A stretch of 64,000 nucleotides of DNA from the NCBI GenBank assembly GCA_910586585.1, contig CAJUKA010000013.1, positions 1 through 64,000 of the forward strand, given 5' to 3'. Source of the DNA: an uncultured Lachnospiraceae bacterium (GTDB taxonomy: Bacteria > Bacillota > Clostridia > Lachnospirales > Lachnospiraceae). The notes under the pieces are model-generated. The model was not told the DNA's origin. It was given only the letters and a program-made list of their open reading frames with translations, and searched no databases. How positions within the stretch are numbered: position 1 is the first letter of the stretch; each line of letters begins with the position of its first letter. Made by a program: the position numbers and the translations under genes. Of this stretch, positions 52,774 to 61,168 are shown one piece after another.

Positions 52774-53790
52774 ATGAATGAAAACGAAATAGAAATATCG
52801 GTGTATTGTTTGGCTTATAATTGTGTTCAATTTATTGATAAGTCAATTCACGGCATGTTAAATCAAAAAACTAAAGTAAAATATAAAATTATTATACATG
52901 ATGATGCGTCAAATGACGGAACGGCAGAAATAATAAAAAGGTATGCGAACAAATATCCTGAAAAGATTTATGCCATTCTTCAGTCGGAAAACCAATATTC
53001 AAAAGGAGTGGATATTGAGAAAGAATACATATGGCCGCATATAAAAGGAAAATATATTGCCATATGTGAAGGCGACGATTACTGGATTGACGAAAATAAA
53101 TTACAGTTTCAATATGAGTACATGGAACATCACCCAGAATGTTCTTTGTGCACACACAATACTCTAAAATATGATCTTACAGATAATAAAACTAAAAAAT
53201 TTAATAATTGGAGAAACACATACGCCTTAACACCAGAAGATGTATTTATGAAATGGTATGTTCACACATCTTCCTTTTTTTTGAGAAGAACATGTATGGA
53301 CTGGAATGGCAATGTTTATTGGTTTGGCGATTATATGATGTTAACATGGTCGCTTTATCAAGGAAAGATTGTTGCACTACCACAAGTAATGTCTCAATAT
53401 AATTGGAAAAATCCAAATGGTGTAACATATAACAATAATATGCAAGAGGTCAATAAATGGATAGAAACATGGGCACAATTAATAACATACTTAAATGAAT
53501 ATAATGAATTAACACATTTTAAATATGATCAATATATACAAAAGAAAATAGGGCTTGTCAAATTTCAGTGTTGCCAAAAAGAGTATGATAACATCATCTT
53601 TAATTCAATTTCAAAAGCAAACAGTATTAAAGCTGCCAAAAAATTGAAAACAAGTGAATATTATTCTATTTATGTTGATATGAAAAAAGGAATATGGAAA
53701 TTGCTGAGAAGATATAGATACGAAGGTTATTTTTTTTATCCATTATGGAAATATATAATGCAAAAGTATTTAAAAAATGATGAGATATAA
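52774..53790 (+). CDS. glycosyltransferase family 2
   Basis: A 338-residue GT-A enzyme: EISVYCLAYNCVQFIDKSIH, KIIIHDDASNDGTAEIIKRY, then the metal-binding motif AICEGDDYWIDENKLQFQYE. The pattern (Y-N-x-x-x-x-I, HDDASxDGT, EGDDYW) is that of transferases in capsule and O-antigen clusters. The C-terminus is basic and helical. It ends 2 bp before the flippase ATG. Confidence 0.9.
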   Translation: MNENEIEISVYCLAYNCVQFIDKSIHGMLNQKTKVKYKIIIHDDASNDGTAEIIKRYANKYPEKIYAILQSENQYSKGVDIEKEYIWPHIKGKYIAICEGDDYWIDENKLQFQYEYMEHHPECSLCTHNTLKYDLTDNKTKKFNNWRNTYALTPEDVFMKWYVHTSSFFLRRTCMDWNGNVYWFGDYMMLTWSLYQGKIVALPQVMSQYNWKNPNGVTYNNNMQEVNKWIETWAQLITYLNEYNELTHFKYDQYIQKKIGLVKFQCCQKEYDNIIFNSISKANSIKAAKKLKTSEYYSIYVDMKKGIWKLLRRYRYEGYFFYPLWKYIMQKYLKNDEI

Positions 53791-53792
53791 GT

Positions 53793-55232
53793 ATGGGGAA
53801 TAAAGGGATTTTTTTTAATTTTGTGTGGCGTTTTGCTGAGAGAAGTGGAGCCCAAATTGTTATGTTTATTGTTTCCATAGTTTTAGCGAGATTGCTAAGT
53901 CCGGATACATATGGGACAATTGCATTAATTACAGTGTTTATCAGTATTATTCAGATATTTGTCGATTCAGGACTTGGGAATGCGCTTATTCAGAAAAAAG
54001 ACGCAGATGAACTAGACTTTTCAACAGTCTTTTATATAAATATATTGTTGAGTACAGGATTATACATTTTAATTTTTATATTTGCGCCAGTAATTGCAAG
54101 ATTTTACAACAACGTTTCAATGGTATCAATGATTAGAGTTTTAGGCTTGACAATTATTGTGGCGGGCTTAAAAAATGTTCAGCAAGCATATGTATCTAGA
54201 AACATGCTTTTTAAGCGTTTTTTTTATTCGACGTTAGGAGGAACTATTTGTGCTGCAGTGATTGGAATAACATTAGCTTATCGGGGGTACGGAGTATGGG
54301 CGTTGATTGCACAGAATCTTATTAATATATTTGTTGATACAAGTATTTTATGGATAACAGTTAAATGGCGGCCCAAAAAGGTATTTTCAAAAAAACGTTT
54401 TGCTGAGTTATTTTCGTATGGGTGGAAGCTAATGGCATCATCGTTATTGGATACAGGATATACGAATTTGCAGGCATTGATAATAGGACATAAATATAGT
54501 CCGGCAGATTTGGGGCTTTATAATCAAGGCAATAAATTCCCAAATTTAATTGTTAATAATGTCAACACCAGTATTGACAGCGTTCTGCTGCCTGCTATGA
54601 GCAGCGTTCAAGATGAACATCAGTATGTAAAGCATATAACACGAAAATCAATTATGGTAAGTGTATATATTTTAGCTCCATTTATGATAGGGTTATCTGT
54701 TATCGCAGAACCACTTATAAAGATATTGCTGACGGATAAGTGGCTTCCGTGTATCCCCTATCTCAGGGTTTTTTGTATCACATATATGTTTTGGCCGATT
54801 CATACTGCAAATTTAGATGCAATAAGAGCAATAGGGAGAAGCGATCTTGTTTTAAAGTTACAGATAGTAAAATGCTTTACAGGATTAATAATACTATTTA
54901 TAACTATGCCGCACGGAGTAATGGCAATAGCATATGGTTCTCTAGTGGATAGTGTTATTTCTCAGTTTATAAATACATGGCCAAATGGAAAGTTATTGAA
55001 TTATAAATATATTGATCAAATGAGGGACCTTTTTCCTGCTATTATTGCATCTGTTTTTATGGGGGGGATTATTTATCCTGTATGTTATTTGAAAATATCA
55101 AATGTTTTAATTCTTATTATTCAAATATTTATGGGTATATTGATTTATATAGGCGTTTCTATTTTGTTTAAAGTAGAGTCATTTTATTATATTTTAGGAA
55201 TTATCAAAGCCTTATTTTCAAAAAAGAAATGA
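53793..55232 (+). CDS. lipopolysaccharide/capsule flippase (WzxC/MOP family)
   Basis: A 479-residue membrane protein with about 12-14 hydrophobic segments. The N-terminus (FFNFVWRFAERSGAQIVMFI, then VLARLLSPDTYGTIALITVF) and the middle (GYTNLQALIIGHKYSPADLG, LYNQGNKFPNL) are typical of the WzxC-like branch of the MOP superfamily. It is a different lineage from the flippases at 31044 and 61169. It should export the repeat unit made by this operon. A seven-G run at 55061-55067 lies in the coding sequence. It begins 2 bp after the preceding transferase. Confidence 0.9.
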   Translation: MGNKGIFFNFVWRFAERSGAQIVMFIVSIVLARLLSPDTYGTIALITVFISIIQIFVDSGLGNALIQKKDADELDFSTVFYINILLSTGLYILIFIFAPVIARFYNNVSMVSMIRVLGLTIIVAGLKNVQQAYVSRNMLFKRFFYSTLGGTICAAVIGITLAYRGYGVWALIAQNLINIFVDTSILWITVKWRPKKVFSKKRFAELFSYGWKLMASSLLDTGYTNLQALIIGHKYSPADLGLYNQGNKFPNLIVNNVNTSIDSVLLPAMSSVQDEHQYVKHITRKSIMVSVYILAPFMIGLSVIAEPLIKILLTDKWLPCIPYLRVFCITYMFWPIHTANLDAIRAIGRSDLVLKLQIVKCFTGLIILFITMPHGVMAIAYGSLVDSVISQFINTWPNGKLLNYKYIDQMRDLFPAIIASVFMGGIIYPVCYLKISNVLILIIQIFMGILIYIGVSILFKVESFYYILGIIKALFSKKK

Positions 55233-55330
55233 TTGATAATTATAATGATTAGAAGAATAGTATTTTGTATGGGAAACTAAATTTTTTATTATAAATTATT
55301 ATATGTTTATAATGGGTCAGGAGGATGATT

Positions 55331-56308
55331 ATGGAAGTAAATACTATAAGGAATCTGGATGATTTATATAATTATGTAAAAGAAGGCAAAATTGACCGAC
55401 AAATACAGAAAAAAAAAGTCTTAAAGTATGAAATGAAACGAATTAAGAGGAAAAAAAATAAAGGGATACGAGGACGAGTCAGAAATTTTATTGTTGCTAT
55501 TTATCCATTAAGATATATGCTGGCTTGTATCCATTATAAAAAGATTTCGTCTTTCAGAGATAATGAATTCAGAAATGAACTTAGCAATAATGCAAAAACT
55601 GATATTTTAAAAAATATTGACAAATACAAACAGGTGTATGATTTATTGGATAAAAAATCTAAACACACGTATCTATTAATGCTGCTTTACCGATTGACAG
55701 GAGATTATGCACTGTCTATGAAGGTATGTTCCCCAAATGAGCAGTATTTTAGTGATAGAATTCAGTGGAAATGCGAAGAAAATATTATTGATTGTGGCGC
55801 ATATGTAGGTGATACATTGTCTGCGTTTTTAAGACATAAAGTTAATATTAATAATTATTATTTATTTGAATTGGATGATACCAATTACGAGAAATTAAAG
55901 GAAGTGTGTAAAGTAGCAGAAAGCGAGGGAATAAAAACACATCCTAAAAAAAAGGGAGTATATAGTTGTACAACTACTTTATATTTTGAATCTGATGCGG
56001 ATAGCAGCCGGCTAGTTAACTATCCTACAGAAACGTCCATTCCAGTTATATCAATTGATGAAGATATTAACACTACAATTAGCTTTATTAAAATGGATAT
56101 TGAAGGAAGTGAATTGGAAGCTATTAATGGTGCAATAAAAACAATAAGACGTGATAAACCTGTCTTAGCCATTTGTATCTATCATAAACAGGAAGATTTC
56201 TGGAAACTACCATTGCGCATAAAGGAAATTTGTCCAGAATATACAAAATTTTGGATAGAACAATACTCGCCATGGGATATAGAGACAGTGTTGTATGTAC
56301 AGACATAG
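55331..56308 (+). CDS. FkbM family methyltransferase
   Basis: A 325-residue protein. A helical, basic N-terminal region (1-110) precedes an FkbM-type SAM domain: IIDCGAYVGDTLSAFLRH (SAM-binding loop), YYLFELDDTNYEKLKE, and the signature SFIKMDIEGSELEAINGAIK. FkbM enzymes O-methylate sugars and polyketides, so it may methylate the polymer. AGGAGG at 55319-55324 favours the ATG at 55331 over that at 55325. Confidence 0.87.
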   Translation: MEVNTIRNLDDLYNYVKEGKIDRQIQKKKVLKYEMKRIKRKKNKGIRGRVRNFIVAIYPLRYMLACIHYKKISSFRDNEFRNELSNNAKTDILKNIDKYKQVYDLLDKKSKHTYLLMLLYRLTGDYALSMKVCSPNEQYFSDRIQWKCEENIIDCGAYVGDTLSAFLRHKVNINNYYLFELDDTNYEKLKEVCKVAESEGIKTHPKKKGVYSCTTTLYFESDADSSRLVNYPTETSIPVISIDEDINTTISFIKMDIEGSELEAINGAIKTIRRDKPVLAICIYHKQEDFWKLPLRIKEICPEYTKFWIEQYSPWDIETVLYVQT

Positions 56309-56339
56309 AAAAGATTTTAGAAATCGTATAAGGGAACTA

Positions 56340-56417
56340 ATGATGAGAAAAATAAGGGATGTTCTGCTAAACCAAGGCAGGCTTGTTACGATATGGAATA
56401 TTAGGTGTGTAGCATGA
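56340..56417 (+). pseudogene. 26-codon mini-ORF, probable gene remnant
   Basis: MMRKIRDVLLNQGRLVTIWN and five more residues, with AAGGGAAC upstream and a TGA that overlaps the ATG of the next fragment (ATGA at 56414-56417). I do not recognise the family. The coupled start-stop suggests that it once belonged to the operon; it now has only the first codons. Confidence 0.35.
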
Positions 56418-56473
56418 AGGTAGAAATAATGCAACCATATTTTATGCCATTTGTAAGATACATTACATTCTAG
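56414..56473 (+). pseudogene. WbqC-like protein, N-terminal fragment
   Basis: MKVEIMQPYFMPFVRYITF followed by a stop. WbqC proteins of polysaccharide clusters begin 'M[KR][IV]xIMQPYFFPYIGYF', so this is the first 15 or so residues of such a gene, cut off abruptly. Together with the mini-ORF at 56340 it shows that genes were deleted here between the FkbM and ATP-grasp genes. Confidence 0.6.
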
Positions 56474-56510
56474 GAATTTTTAAGACTATAACAAAAAGAT
56501 GAAAGGGATA

Positions 56511-57563
56511 ATGACAAATATGCAAAAAAATAAAAAGTTCAATATTTTATTTACGTCTTCAGGGCGGAGAGGATATCTTATAAAGTATTTTAAAGATGCA
56601 CTAAAAGGCAGAGGTTTAGTTCATGCTGGCAACAGCAGTAGTAACGCTCCAGCGTTTTATTATGCTGATAAATTTGTTATTACTCCCTTAATATATGATA
56701 ACAATTATATCCCATTTTTATTGGATTATTGTATAAACAATTCCATAAAAATAATTATACCATTATTTGATATAGATTTAAAAATATTAGCTCAAAATAA
56801 ATCATTATTTGCTGATTATGGCATTACCATAATAGTATCAGATGAAAACGTCATCAATATATGTAATGATAAATGGAAGACGGCTATGTTCTGCAATAAA
56901 TATGGTTATTTATGCCCTAAAACATATTTAAATGAAGAAGATGTCTTACTTGACATATCGAATAAAAAAATTCAATATCCAATTATGGTTAAGCCAAGAT
57001 GGGGAATGGGATCTATTGCAGTATATGAAGCTGACAATAAAGAGGAGTTAATTGTTTTTGGGAAAAAAGTCAGAAAAGAAATTTTTAATACATATCTAAA
57101 ATATGAAACTCCCGAAAATATTGATACATGCGTTGTGTTTCAAAAAAAAATAAACGGTCAGGAATATGGTATTGATGTTATACATGATCTAGAAAGTAAT
57201 CATATGACAAGTATTATCAAAAAGAAAATTGCAATGCGTTCAGGTGAAACTGATAGTGCCATTGTAGTTAATAATGCAGAATTAGAGGATATTGGGACAA
57301 GGTTAGGCAAAGTATTAGGACATATAGGAAACTTAGATATAGATGTGTTTGTTTCTGATAATAAGGTATATATATTAGAATTAAATGCACGCTTTGGTGG
57401 TGGATATCCTTTTAGTCATTGCGCTGGTATTGACCTTCCAAGGGCTATAATTAATTGGATTCTCAAAATACCTATATCTGACGAATTATTTGTTAAAGAA
57501 TATAATCATATTGTACAAAAGGATATTCAGATGATAGATATGACTATAAAAAGGAGTATATAG
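56511..57563 (+). CDS. ATP-grasp domain protein
   Basis: A 350-residue carbamoyl-phosphate-synthase-like ATP-grasp ligase. The N-terminal Rossmann part is KFNILFTSSGRRGYLIKYFK (as in PylC/CarB-like proteins). The ATP-binding strand is YPIMVKPRWGMGSIAVYEAD, and the metal-binding end is VYILELNARFGGGYPFSHCA (Glu and Asn). Such enzymes join a carboxylate to an amine through an acyl phosphate. The following gene encodes a decarboxylase of the LysA/ornithine family, so the pair may make and attach an amino acid or amine. I use the ATG at 56511, behind AAAGGG; the ATG at 56499 is an alternative. Confidence 0.85.
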   Translation: MTNMQKNKKFNILFTSSGRRGYLIKYFKDALKGRGLVHAGNSSSNAPAFYYADKFVITPLIYDNNYIPFLLDYCINNSIKIIIPLFDIDLKILAQNKSLFADYGITIIVSDENVINICNDKWKTAMFCNKYGYLCPKTYLNEEDVLLDISNKKIQYPIMVKPRWGMGSIAVYEADNKEELIVFGKKVRKEIFNTYLKYETPENIDTCVVFQKKINGQEYGIDVIHDLESNHMTSIIKKKIAMRSGETDSAIVVNNAELEDIGTRLGKVLGHIGNLDIDVFVSDNKVYILELNARFGGGYPFSHCAGIDLPRAIINWILKIPISDELFVKEYNHIVQKDIQMIDMTIKRSI

Positions 57564-57567
57564 GTTG

Positions 57568-58683
57568 ATGGATAATACACCCTATTATTTAGTTGATTTT
57601 AGTTTATTTCGTAATAATTGCCTGGATTTTATGCAGGCATTCAAAAATGAATGGGGAGACAATATAATTTTTAGCTATTCCGTGAAAACCAATCATTATA
57701 AAGAACTAATAAAATATGCCTGCAATCAGCTTGGATGGTTTATAGAAACTGTAAGTCCGGATGAATATAACTATTGTACAAGTTTGCAAATTAGTCCTTC
57801 TAAAATGATACTAAATGGACCATGTAAGGGATCTGTCATCTATTCAGCGTTTTCAGAAGGTTCATATGTGAACTTAGACAACTTAGACGAAGTAAGAATG
57901 ATATGCAAAAATGTCAATTTTATCAATAATGTGAGAGTTGGTATTCGCGTTAATTTTGATTTGGAATCCCTTTGCCCAGGAGAAACTACGGCAGAAAAAG
58001 GAATAAGTCGATTTGGAATTGACTGTAATTCTAATGATTTTAAGTATGCACTTGATTTGCTTAAGAAAAAGGGGGTAAAAAAAATTGGTTTACATATGCA
58101 TACAAGTACCAAAACAAGAAGCTTAGCAGTTTTTAGGGCATTAGCTAATAAGGTCATTAATTTAATTGATGAATATAATATTGATATATCTTTCATCGAT
58201 ATAGGTGGTGGTTTTTTTGGTGGACAGATAATTAATGGTAAACCAACTATGAACGAATATGCTAAAGAAATATGTGACATTTTAAAACAAAGGATTGTTC
58301 CGTCCGCAGCAGTTTTGATTTTAGAACCTGGTGCATCAGTACTAGCCACCTGTGTTTCATATGTAACAAAAGTAATCAACGTAAGAAAAATTAGGGATGT
58401 AAATATAGTCACATTAGATGGAACCTTACTGCATATTAATCCATTCATGGCAAAAAGACAGCAACCTTTTATCACAAATATAACTGAAAACAGAAGTATT
58501 ACTGACATACAAATACTATGTGGATGCACATGTATGGAAAATGATCGGTTAGGAGAACTTAAACAAATGGGGGAACTAAAAGTAAATGATCAGTTGCAAT
58601 TCATAAATGTAGGAGCTTATACAATGGCATTTAACAGTCACTTTATTATAAATCCTCCAAATATAAAAGTAACTAGACCATAG
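57568..58683 (+). CDS. type III PLP-dependent decarboxylase (LysA/ornithine decarboxylase-like)
   Basis: A 371-residue alanine-racemase-fold enzyme. The PLP lysine lies in IIFSYSVKTNHYKELIKYA (Lys40), the phosphate loop in FIDIGGGFFGG and LILEPGASVLA, and the C-terminal active-site elements in CGCTCMENDRLGE and FINVGAYTMAFNSHF. Family members decarboxylate diaminopimelate, ornithine, arginine or carboxynorspermidine. Here it is clustered with an ATP-grasp ligase and surface-polymer genes rather than with lysine genes, so it may supply an amine for decoration. AAGGAG lies upstream; a TTG at 57565 is an alternative start. Confidence 0.87.
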   Translation: MDNTPYYLVDFSLFRNNCLDFMQAFKNEWGDNIIFSYSVKTNHYKELIKYACNQLGWFIETVSPDEYNYCTSLQISPSKMILNGPCKGSVIYSAFSEGSYVNLDNLDEVRMICKNVNFINNVRVGIRVNFDLESLCPGETTAEKGISRFGIDCNSNDFKYALDLLKKKGVKKIGLHMHTSTKTRSLAVFRALANKVINLIDEYNIDISFIDIGGGFFGGQIINGKPTMNEYAKEICDILKQRIVPSAAVLILEPGASVLATCVSYVTKVINVRKIRDVNIVTLDGTLLHINPFMAKRQQPFITNITENRSITDIQILCGCTCMENDRLGELKQMGELKVNDQLQFINVGAYTMAFNSHFIINPPNIKVTRP

Positions 58684-58808
58684 CACATACCAATTAGGTG
58701 AAGCAGATTGTATTGAAGAATAAATATCAATGTCTTGTCTTTTAAATAATCGCGTAATACATATGTGGTAAGTTGATTGGAATGAAAAATATATGGAAAG
58801 GAACAATT

Positions 58809-59933
58809 ATGCATATGACCCAATATGAGTTTAGGAAAAAATTAAATGTAGAAAATATATGTGAGGATCTAATAATTCGATTAAAAAGTGAACAATTACC
58901 TTTAATTATGTGGGGATGTGGAGATGTAGCTGATGCAGTTTTTAAATATTTGCAGTATAATAATATTAATATTTCTCAAGTATGGGTAGATAATTGGTCG
59001 GGTAAGCAAAAATTTCATGGACTTATACCGAATTCTATTGAGGCAATATCAAAGGAATTTCATGAATTTAATGTTATTTTAGGTCATTCACATTATGAGA
59101 AGGGAAAAAAAATTAAGGAGTTCTATCCACAAATTAAAAATGTATTTTATGTCTTTATTGTTCATTATGAACAATATAAAAAAATATCTTATAATGAAAT
59201 TGAAGAAGTAGAAGAAAGGTTTATACAATTATATGACTGTTTGGCTGATAACGATTCTAGGGAAAATTTATTAGTATTTTTGAAAACAAAGTTAACAGGA
59301 AATGCAGATTACATAATAAATAGATTTTCACAGGAAATGAGCTTTTTTAATAATGATGTGTTTACCATGACTGACCATGAAGTCTTTCTTGATATTGGTG
59401 CCTACAACGGAGATACTATTCGAGAATTTATTGTTGAGACCGATAATAAATATGAAAAAATTATAGCTATAGAGCCTGACATTAAAAATTATATTGAATT
59501 AAATAAATATTTAGCTTCTAATTGTTTAAAAAATATAATCCCAAGTATGATTGGGGCATGGAATTGCATCGAACAGTTATCTTTTAATACTGGAAATGAA
59601 CAAATTTCTAGTATTGCGGTAGATAGCAAAATATTATTAAATAGTGAGAAGTTAATTGTGTATGCTTCACCAATTGATAATATTTTTGGTGAGGAAAAAA
59701 TTACATTTATTAAAATTAATTATTTTGAGGGAGTTAAAGAGGCTCTTGAAGGGTTGGAAAAGATTATTTGTAAAAACCTACCCAAACTTGCTGTAACTGT
59801 AGGATTTGATATCTATAATATTTTAAAAATATCAGAATATATTATAAAATTAAATATAGGTTATAAAGTATATCTGCGATTTAATCGTGCTATGTCATCA
59901 ACATTTACGCTTTATGCTATTGTCCCTAATTGA
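58809..59933 (+). CDS. FkbM family methyltransferase-like protein
   Basis: A 374-residue protein. The N-terminal domain (about 25-130) is Rossmann-like (LIMWGCGDVADAVFKYLQ), as in proteins that combine a nucleotide-sugar dehydratase-like fold with FkbM. The C-terminal domain has HEVFLDIGAYNGDTIREFIV for SAM binding and IIAIEPDIKNY. The usual signature KMDIEGSE is altered to KINYFEGVKEAL, which lacks the central Asp, so the activity may differ or be lost. The start at 58809 has AAAGGAAC upstream. It lies between the PLP enzyme and the aminotransferase. Confidence 0.8.
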   Translation: MHMTQYEFRKKLNVENICEDLIIRLKSEQLPLIMWGCGDVADAVFKYLQYNNINISQVWVDNWSGKQKFHGLIPNSIEAISKEFHEFNVILGHSHYEKGKKIKEFYPQIKNVFYVFIVHYEQYKKISYNEIEEVEERFIQLYDCLADNDSRENLLVFLKTKLTGNADYIINRFSQEMSFFNNDVFTMTDHEVFLDIGAYNGDTIREFIVETDNKYEKIIAIEPDIKNYIELNKYLASNCLKNIIPSMIGAWNCIEQLSFNTGNEQISSIAVDSKILLNSEKLIVYASPIDNIFGEEKITFIKINYFEGVKEALEGLEKIICKNLPKLAVTVGFDIYNILKISEYIIKLNIGYKVYLRFNRAMSSTFTLYAIVPN

Positions 59934-59982
59934 ACTGTCCATTAACAAAATTAAGATAACAAAAAATAAGCGAGGATAAGAA

Positions 59983-61095
59983 ATGGATAATATATTAGTA
60001 GCCCGGTCATCTATGCCTTCGCTCAATGAATATATAGATGAAATCAAAGAACTTTGGGAAACACATTGGCTTACCAATATGGGTGTAAAACATAGGCAAT
60101 TGCAGAATGAATTGAAGGAATATTTGGGGGTTCCCAATATAGATTTACTGACAAATGGGCACATGGCTCTGGAACTTACAATGCAGGCATTGAATTTACA
60201 GGGTGAAGTAATTACGACTCCTTTTACATTTGCATCGACAACACATGCTATTGTAAGAAATGGATTGACTCCAATATTCTGTGATATTAATCCAGTTGAT
60301 TTTACTATAGACGTTAATAAGATTGAATCGCTTATCACAGATAGAACATGTGCAATTGTACCAGTTCATGTCTATGGAAATATTTGTAATATTGAGGAAA
60401 TTGAACGAATTGCCCATAAATATGATCTGAAAGTAATATATGACGCAGCCCATGCATTTGGAGAAACCTATAATGGAGAAGGAGTTGGAACATTTGGCGA
60501 TGTATCATGTTTTAGTTTTCATGCTACAAAAGTTTTTAATACGATTGAAGGAGGAGCAGTTTGCTTTGATGATCCTGATTTTGGAGTAAGGATTTACAGA
60601 TTAAAAAATTTTGGCATTCGGGGGCCAGAGATCGTAGATGGAGTAGGTGCAAATGCTAAAATGAATGAGTTTTGTGCAGCAATGGGAATTTGCAATTTAA
60701 AACATGTCGAAGAAGAGATAAAAAAACGTAAATCAGTAGTGGAGCATTATCGAAACTGTTTAGAAGGAATAGAAGGCATTCAGCTAAATCAAATTCAGGA
60801 AAATGTTAAATCAAATTATGCATATTTTCCAATTGTTATTGATGAAAAAAAATTTGGTTCTAGCCGAAATCAAGTTTTTGAAAAACTTGCAGATGCTGGA
60901 ATAGGAGCAAGAAAGTATTTCTACCCACTGACAAATACTTTTGAATGCTTCCATAGAGAATACGATGTAAGTCTTACTCCAATAGCATTGCATATCAGTA
61001 AGCGTGTTTTAACATTACCCTTGTATGCAGACTTGGCAATTGAAGATGTAGATGCTATATGTAAGATTATTATACAGTGTAAAGACGGATGTTAA
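59983..61095 (+). CDS. DegT/DnrJ/EryC1/StrS aminotransferase
   Basis: A 370-residue PLP-dependent sugar aminotransferase. Key segments are LTNGHMALELTMQALNL (PLP-phosphate loop), TTPFTFASTTHAIVRNGL, VIYDAAHAFGETYNG (Asp that contacts the pyridine nitrogen) and SCFSFHATKVFNTIEGGAV (Lys that forms the Schiff base). These enzymes aminate nucleotide-linked keto sugars to amino sugars. A keto-sugar producer could be the SDR at 48677. GAGGATAAGAA precedes the ATG. It is the last gene of the plus-strand operon and ends 73 bp from a convergent flippase. Confidence 0.92.
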   Translation: MDNILVARSSMPSLNEYIDEIKELWETHWLTNMGVKHRQLQNELKEYLGVPNIDLLTNGHMALELTMQALNLQGEVITTPFTFASTTHAIVRNGLTPIFCDINPVDFTIDVNKIESLITDRTCAIVPVHVYGNICNIEEIERIAHKYDLKVIYDAAHAFGETYNGEGVGTFGDVSCFSFHATKVFNTIEGGAVCFDDPDFGVRIYRLKNFGIRGPEIVDGVGANAKMNEFCAAMGICNLKHVEEEIKKRKSVVEHYRNCLEGIEGIQLNQIQENVKSNYAYFPIVIDEKKFGSSRNQVFEKLADAGIGARKYFYPLTNTFECFHREYDVSLTPIALHISKRVLTLPLYADLAIEDVDAICKIIIQCKDGC

Positions 61096-61168
61096 TTATA
61101 CATATAATGGTATTTTAAAAAATAGCAAAAAGTCTTCAGTTTCTGTAAAACAACAAAACAAACCACTA

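Noticed and set aside
57840..58529. 229-codon minus-strand frame
   Set aside because: Antisense to the PLP decarboxylase, whose motifs cover the same DNA.
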